DNA from: Eubacteriales bacterium
GTDB taxonomy: Bacteria; Bacillota; Clostridia; Oscillospirales; Butyricicoccaceae
Direction: 5' to 3'
DNA: 42,745 bases
NCBI GenBank assembly: GCA_030524205.1
Contig: JAUNGZ010000004.1
Location: 1 to 42,745, forward strand
Part shown: positions 40,756-42,745 of the stretch, one piece after another
How the letters are laid out: each line of letters starts with the position of its first letter
Numbering within the stretch: position 1 is the first letter of the stretch
The notes under the pieces: model-generated
What the model was told of the DNA's origin: nothing
Seen by the model: the letters and a program-made list of their open reading frames with translations, nothing else
Database searches by the model: none
Made by a program: the position numbers and the translations under genes

Positions 40756-41715
40756 TTACTCGCCTTGGTGAACGACCACCTGCGGGAACGGTATTTCGAC
40801 GCCCGCCTCGTCCAGACAGAGCTTCAGCTCCCGGTTCAGCAGCCGCCGCGCGCGGTAAAGCTGGCTTTCCTCCACCTTTGCGACAATCCTGAGATCGACC
40901 GACGAGGCCGACAAGCTCTCCACGCCGCTGTATTCGGGCTTGGCCTTGAACACGTCGGGGTACATGGAGGGCAGCTTGTCCAGCAGCGCGCGCACCGCCG
41001 CCTCGGCGTCCGGAATGCTCGCGCCGTAGGAAATGCCGACCGTCGTAACGGCGTAGGATTCGACCTCGGACAGGTTTGTCAGCGTGCGGATATCGGAATT
41101 GTTGATGATTTTGATATTGCCGCCCACGTCCATCAGCCGCGTGGTGCGGATGCCGATGGAGACCACCGTGCCGCGAAAGCCGTCTATGGTGATGATGTCG
41201 CCGACGTGGAACTGTCCCTCAAAGATGATGAACAGGCCGGTTATCACATCCTCGATCAGCGTTTGCGCGCCGAAGCCCACGACCAGCCCCAAAATGCCAA
41301 GGCTGGCGATAACGGCCACCATGTTCACGCCCAAGATCGAAAGGCCGAAAATCAGCCCCAAGATCACCACCGCGTATTTCACGCAGTTGCACGCGAGACC
41401 CTTGAGCGTTTCCGCGTGGCGGGACTTCAGCTTCACTTTTTTGTGAAACGCGTTCACCAGCGTGCAGACCGCCCAGCAGAACGCCGCCAGCACCGCCAGC
41501 GCCAGCAAGCGGAGCCAGTCGAACCCGCCCTTCGGCCCGGAAAGGGGCAGCACGCCGGTGAGATAGGTGCGCCGGAACACGGTAACGACGCTTTGCTGCG
41601 CCGGGGTCAGGAAAAACAGAAGCCGGGGGTTCGCCACTGCCGCCGCCACCCCGGCAATCAGCGCGATGGCGATCAGCTTGCCGATGGGAAACCGCTTTTT
41701 CTTATTCTCTTGCAC
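40756..41715 (-). CDS. Small-conductance mechanosensitive channel, MscS family
   Basis: A 319-residue MscS-type channel that opens on membrane tension and releases solutes during hypo-osmotic shock. Hydrophobic segments lie near residues 12-30, 68-90 and 113-135; the pore helix region is GVNMVAVIASLGILGLVVGFGAQTLIEDVITGLFIIFEGQFHVGD, with the typical Gly/Ala packing, followed by the beta domain (ITIDGFRGTVVSIGIRTTRL) and the alpha/beta vestibule. It starts at GTG 41715 with AAGGAG upstream. It lies 33 bp after the partial surface-protein gene in the same direction. Confidence 0.93.
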   Translation of the reverse strand: MQENKKKRFPIGKLIAIALIAGVAAAVANPRLLFFLTPAQQSVVTVFRRTYLTGVLPLSGPKGGFDWLRLLALAVLAAFCWAVCTLVNAFHKKVKLKSRHAETLKGLACNCVKYAVVILGLIFGLSILGVNMVAVIASLGILGLVVGFGAQTLIEDVITGLFIIFEGQFHVGDIITIDGFRGTVVSIGIRTTRLMDVGGNIKIINNSDIRTLTNLSEVESYAVTTVGISYGASIPDAEAAVRALLDKLPSMYPDVFKAKPEYSGVESLSASSVDLRIVAKVEESQLYRARRLLNRELKLCLDEAGVEIPFPQVVVHQGE

Positions 41716-41748
41716 GTGTTTTCGCTCCTTATTTGGCTTTTTGGGACG

Positions 41749-42745
41749 CTACGAGGCTGAACGGTAAATGAAGTCGACCGACTGGTTCACCTCTTCAATC
41801 GAATCCGCATTTACTGTGGGGTCGCCTTGATACACCCGCACAAAGGTTGCGGTGTAAGCCGCGCCGTCGGTCAGCACTGCGACAGCGGCGGTGCTTTGTG
41901 TCGTCCAAACGCCGTCCGCCCCTTTGGAGAGGGTGACCACGACAGGCGACGTAATCTCATCGTACGGAATGGTAATCAGCGCCCGGACGGGAACCGACGG
42001 GTCAAGCGCAACGCCGGGGCCGGGCGCCCAGCGCACATTGAATACCGTGCCGGAGCCGCTGTACTCGAATGCAGCAACCGGGTCTGGTGCGGGCGCGGGC
42101 GCGCCGCAGACGCAGGCCGCACCGCCGCTCCAGTCATGCGGCAGTGCGGCGCTCTCGCCGCCCAAAATGCAGGTCTTGGTGTGGGTCGCGCCGTCCCCGT
42201 TATCCGTATACGTATAGCTGTGCAGGGCGGTTTCCTCTTTCCCGCAAATATCGCAGAGACGCAAATGCCCCGTCACGTCCGCGCGTTCTGACCACGCGCC
42301 CCAGACATGCGCCGCCGTCTCCCATTCGCCGCCGCAGACGTCGCAGCTTTGCCAGTGGTTGGCCTCGTCCGACTGCCACGCGCCGTCCGAGCGGACGTGC
42401 GCCGCGTTTTCCGACCGCGCGTCGCCGCGCACACACTCGCGCCAATGCTCCGCCCCGTCCGATTGCCAGGAGGCGGAAAATTCATGCCCCAGCGCGGGGA
42501 TCGGCTCGGTTTTGGTATGGGCTGCGTCGGCGGTGCAGTGATATGTACGCTCGCCATCCGTTTCGCAGGCGGCCTCCCGCGTCACCTCGCCGTCGTCCCA
42601 GATGTGCGTATGGCCCCCCGAGCCGCCGCCGTGGCTGGGACGGGAGGGAGCGGTTGGCTCGTCGTCAGCCGCCGGTTCGTCGGGCGGCACGGGCGGCGGC
42701 GGCTCCGGCGTGTTGGGCGGTTCTGGTTCGTCGGGCGGTTCTGGT
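41749..42745 (-). CDS. C-terminal part of a Pro-rich, Cys-motif surface protein (runs off the window)
   Basis: The frame stays open to the window edge, so the N-terminus is missing and at least 331 residues are present. A repetitive Pro/Glu/Asp linker (PEPPDEPEPP and similar) and a Gly/Ser/His stretch lead into repeats common in clostridial surface proteins: HTHIWDDGEVTREAACETDG, ...TKTEPIPALGHEF, and CxxC pairs CDVCGGEW, CDICGKEE and CVCGAP. A beta domain without cysteines forms the C-terminus. A GTG within the frame at 42690 has no ribosome site and is not the start. It is probably secreted and wall-associated; function unknown. Confidence 0.75.
   Translation of the reverse strand, partial: PEPPDEPEPPNTPEPPPPVPPDEPAADDEPTAPSRPSHGGGSGGHTHIWDDGEVTREAACETDGERTYHCTADAAHTKTEPIPALGHEFSASWQSDGAEHWRECVRGDARSENAAHVRSDGAWQSDEANHWQSCDVCGGEWETAAHVWGAWSERADVTGHLRLCDICGKEETALHSYTYTDNGDGATHTKTCILGGESAALPHDWSGGAACVCGAPAPAPDPVAAFEYSGSGTVFNVRWAPGPGVALDPSVPVRALITIPYDEITSPVVVTLSKGADGVWTTQSTAAVAVLTDGAAYTATFVRVYQGDPTVNADSIEEVNQSVDFIYRSAS

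Overview
The window reads as the chromosome of a low-G+C-phylum (Bacillota) member with a G+C-rich genome, most likely a gut Clostridia of the Oscillospiraceae/Butyricicoccaceae type. The basis is Clostridia-style gene content and order (two-component pair, DUF1385 protein, prmC, recA-recX), strong AGGAGG ribosome sites, a DinR/LexA-type box before recA, and several very large surface proteins with S-layer homology (SLH) anchors. The genus is an inference.

Left part (1-9082), G+C-rich and all on the minus strand: a lipoprotein with calcium-loop motifs leads a chain of OmpR-type regulator, sensor kinase, DUF1385 membrane protein, prmC, a small membrane protein, then recA-recX and a small three-helix membrane protein. 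Two intergenic stretches here (3432-3629 and 6127-6857) are packed with back-to-back hairpins that do not look like terminators.

Middle part (9083-29076): an intact tRNA-Leu(UAG) with a near-perfect promoter. A perfect 53-base copy of its 3' end recurs at 29024-29076, directly followed by a strong terminator. The 19.9 kb between the repeats looks like a genomic island inserted in the tRNA gene. It carries a TetR/MATE efflux pair, a broken transglutaminase lipoprotein gene, an operon of an EbgR-like LacI repressor with two giant secreted SLH-anchored family 2 glycosidases, and a LysR regulator. No integrase is visible, so the island appears immobile.

Next (29077-32940): an A+T-rich patch with a three-gene operon: a small DUF1413-like protein, a superfamily 1 helicase with a degenerate nuclease-like N-terminus, and a DUF2290 protein. 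This is the best candidate here for an undescribed (probably defence) system.

Right part (32940-42745): G+C-rich sequence resumes with a 2,525-residue SLH surface protein built from a three-unit higher-order repeat and carboxypeptidase-regulatory-like domains, another cluster of perfect hairpins, an MscS channel, and the C-terminal part of a proline- and cysteine-motif-rich surface protein that runs off the window.
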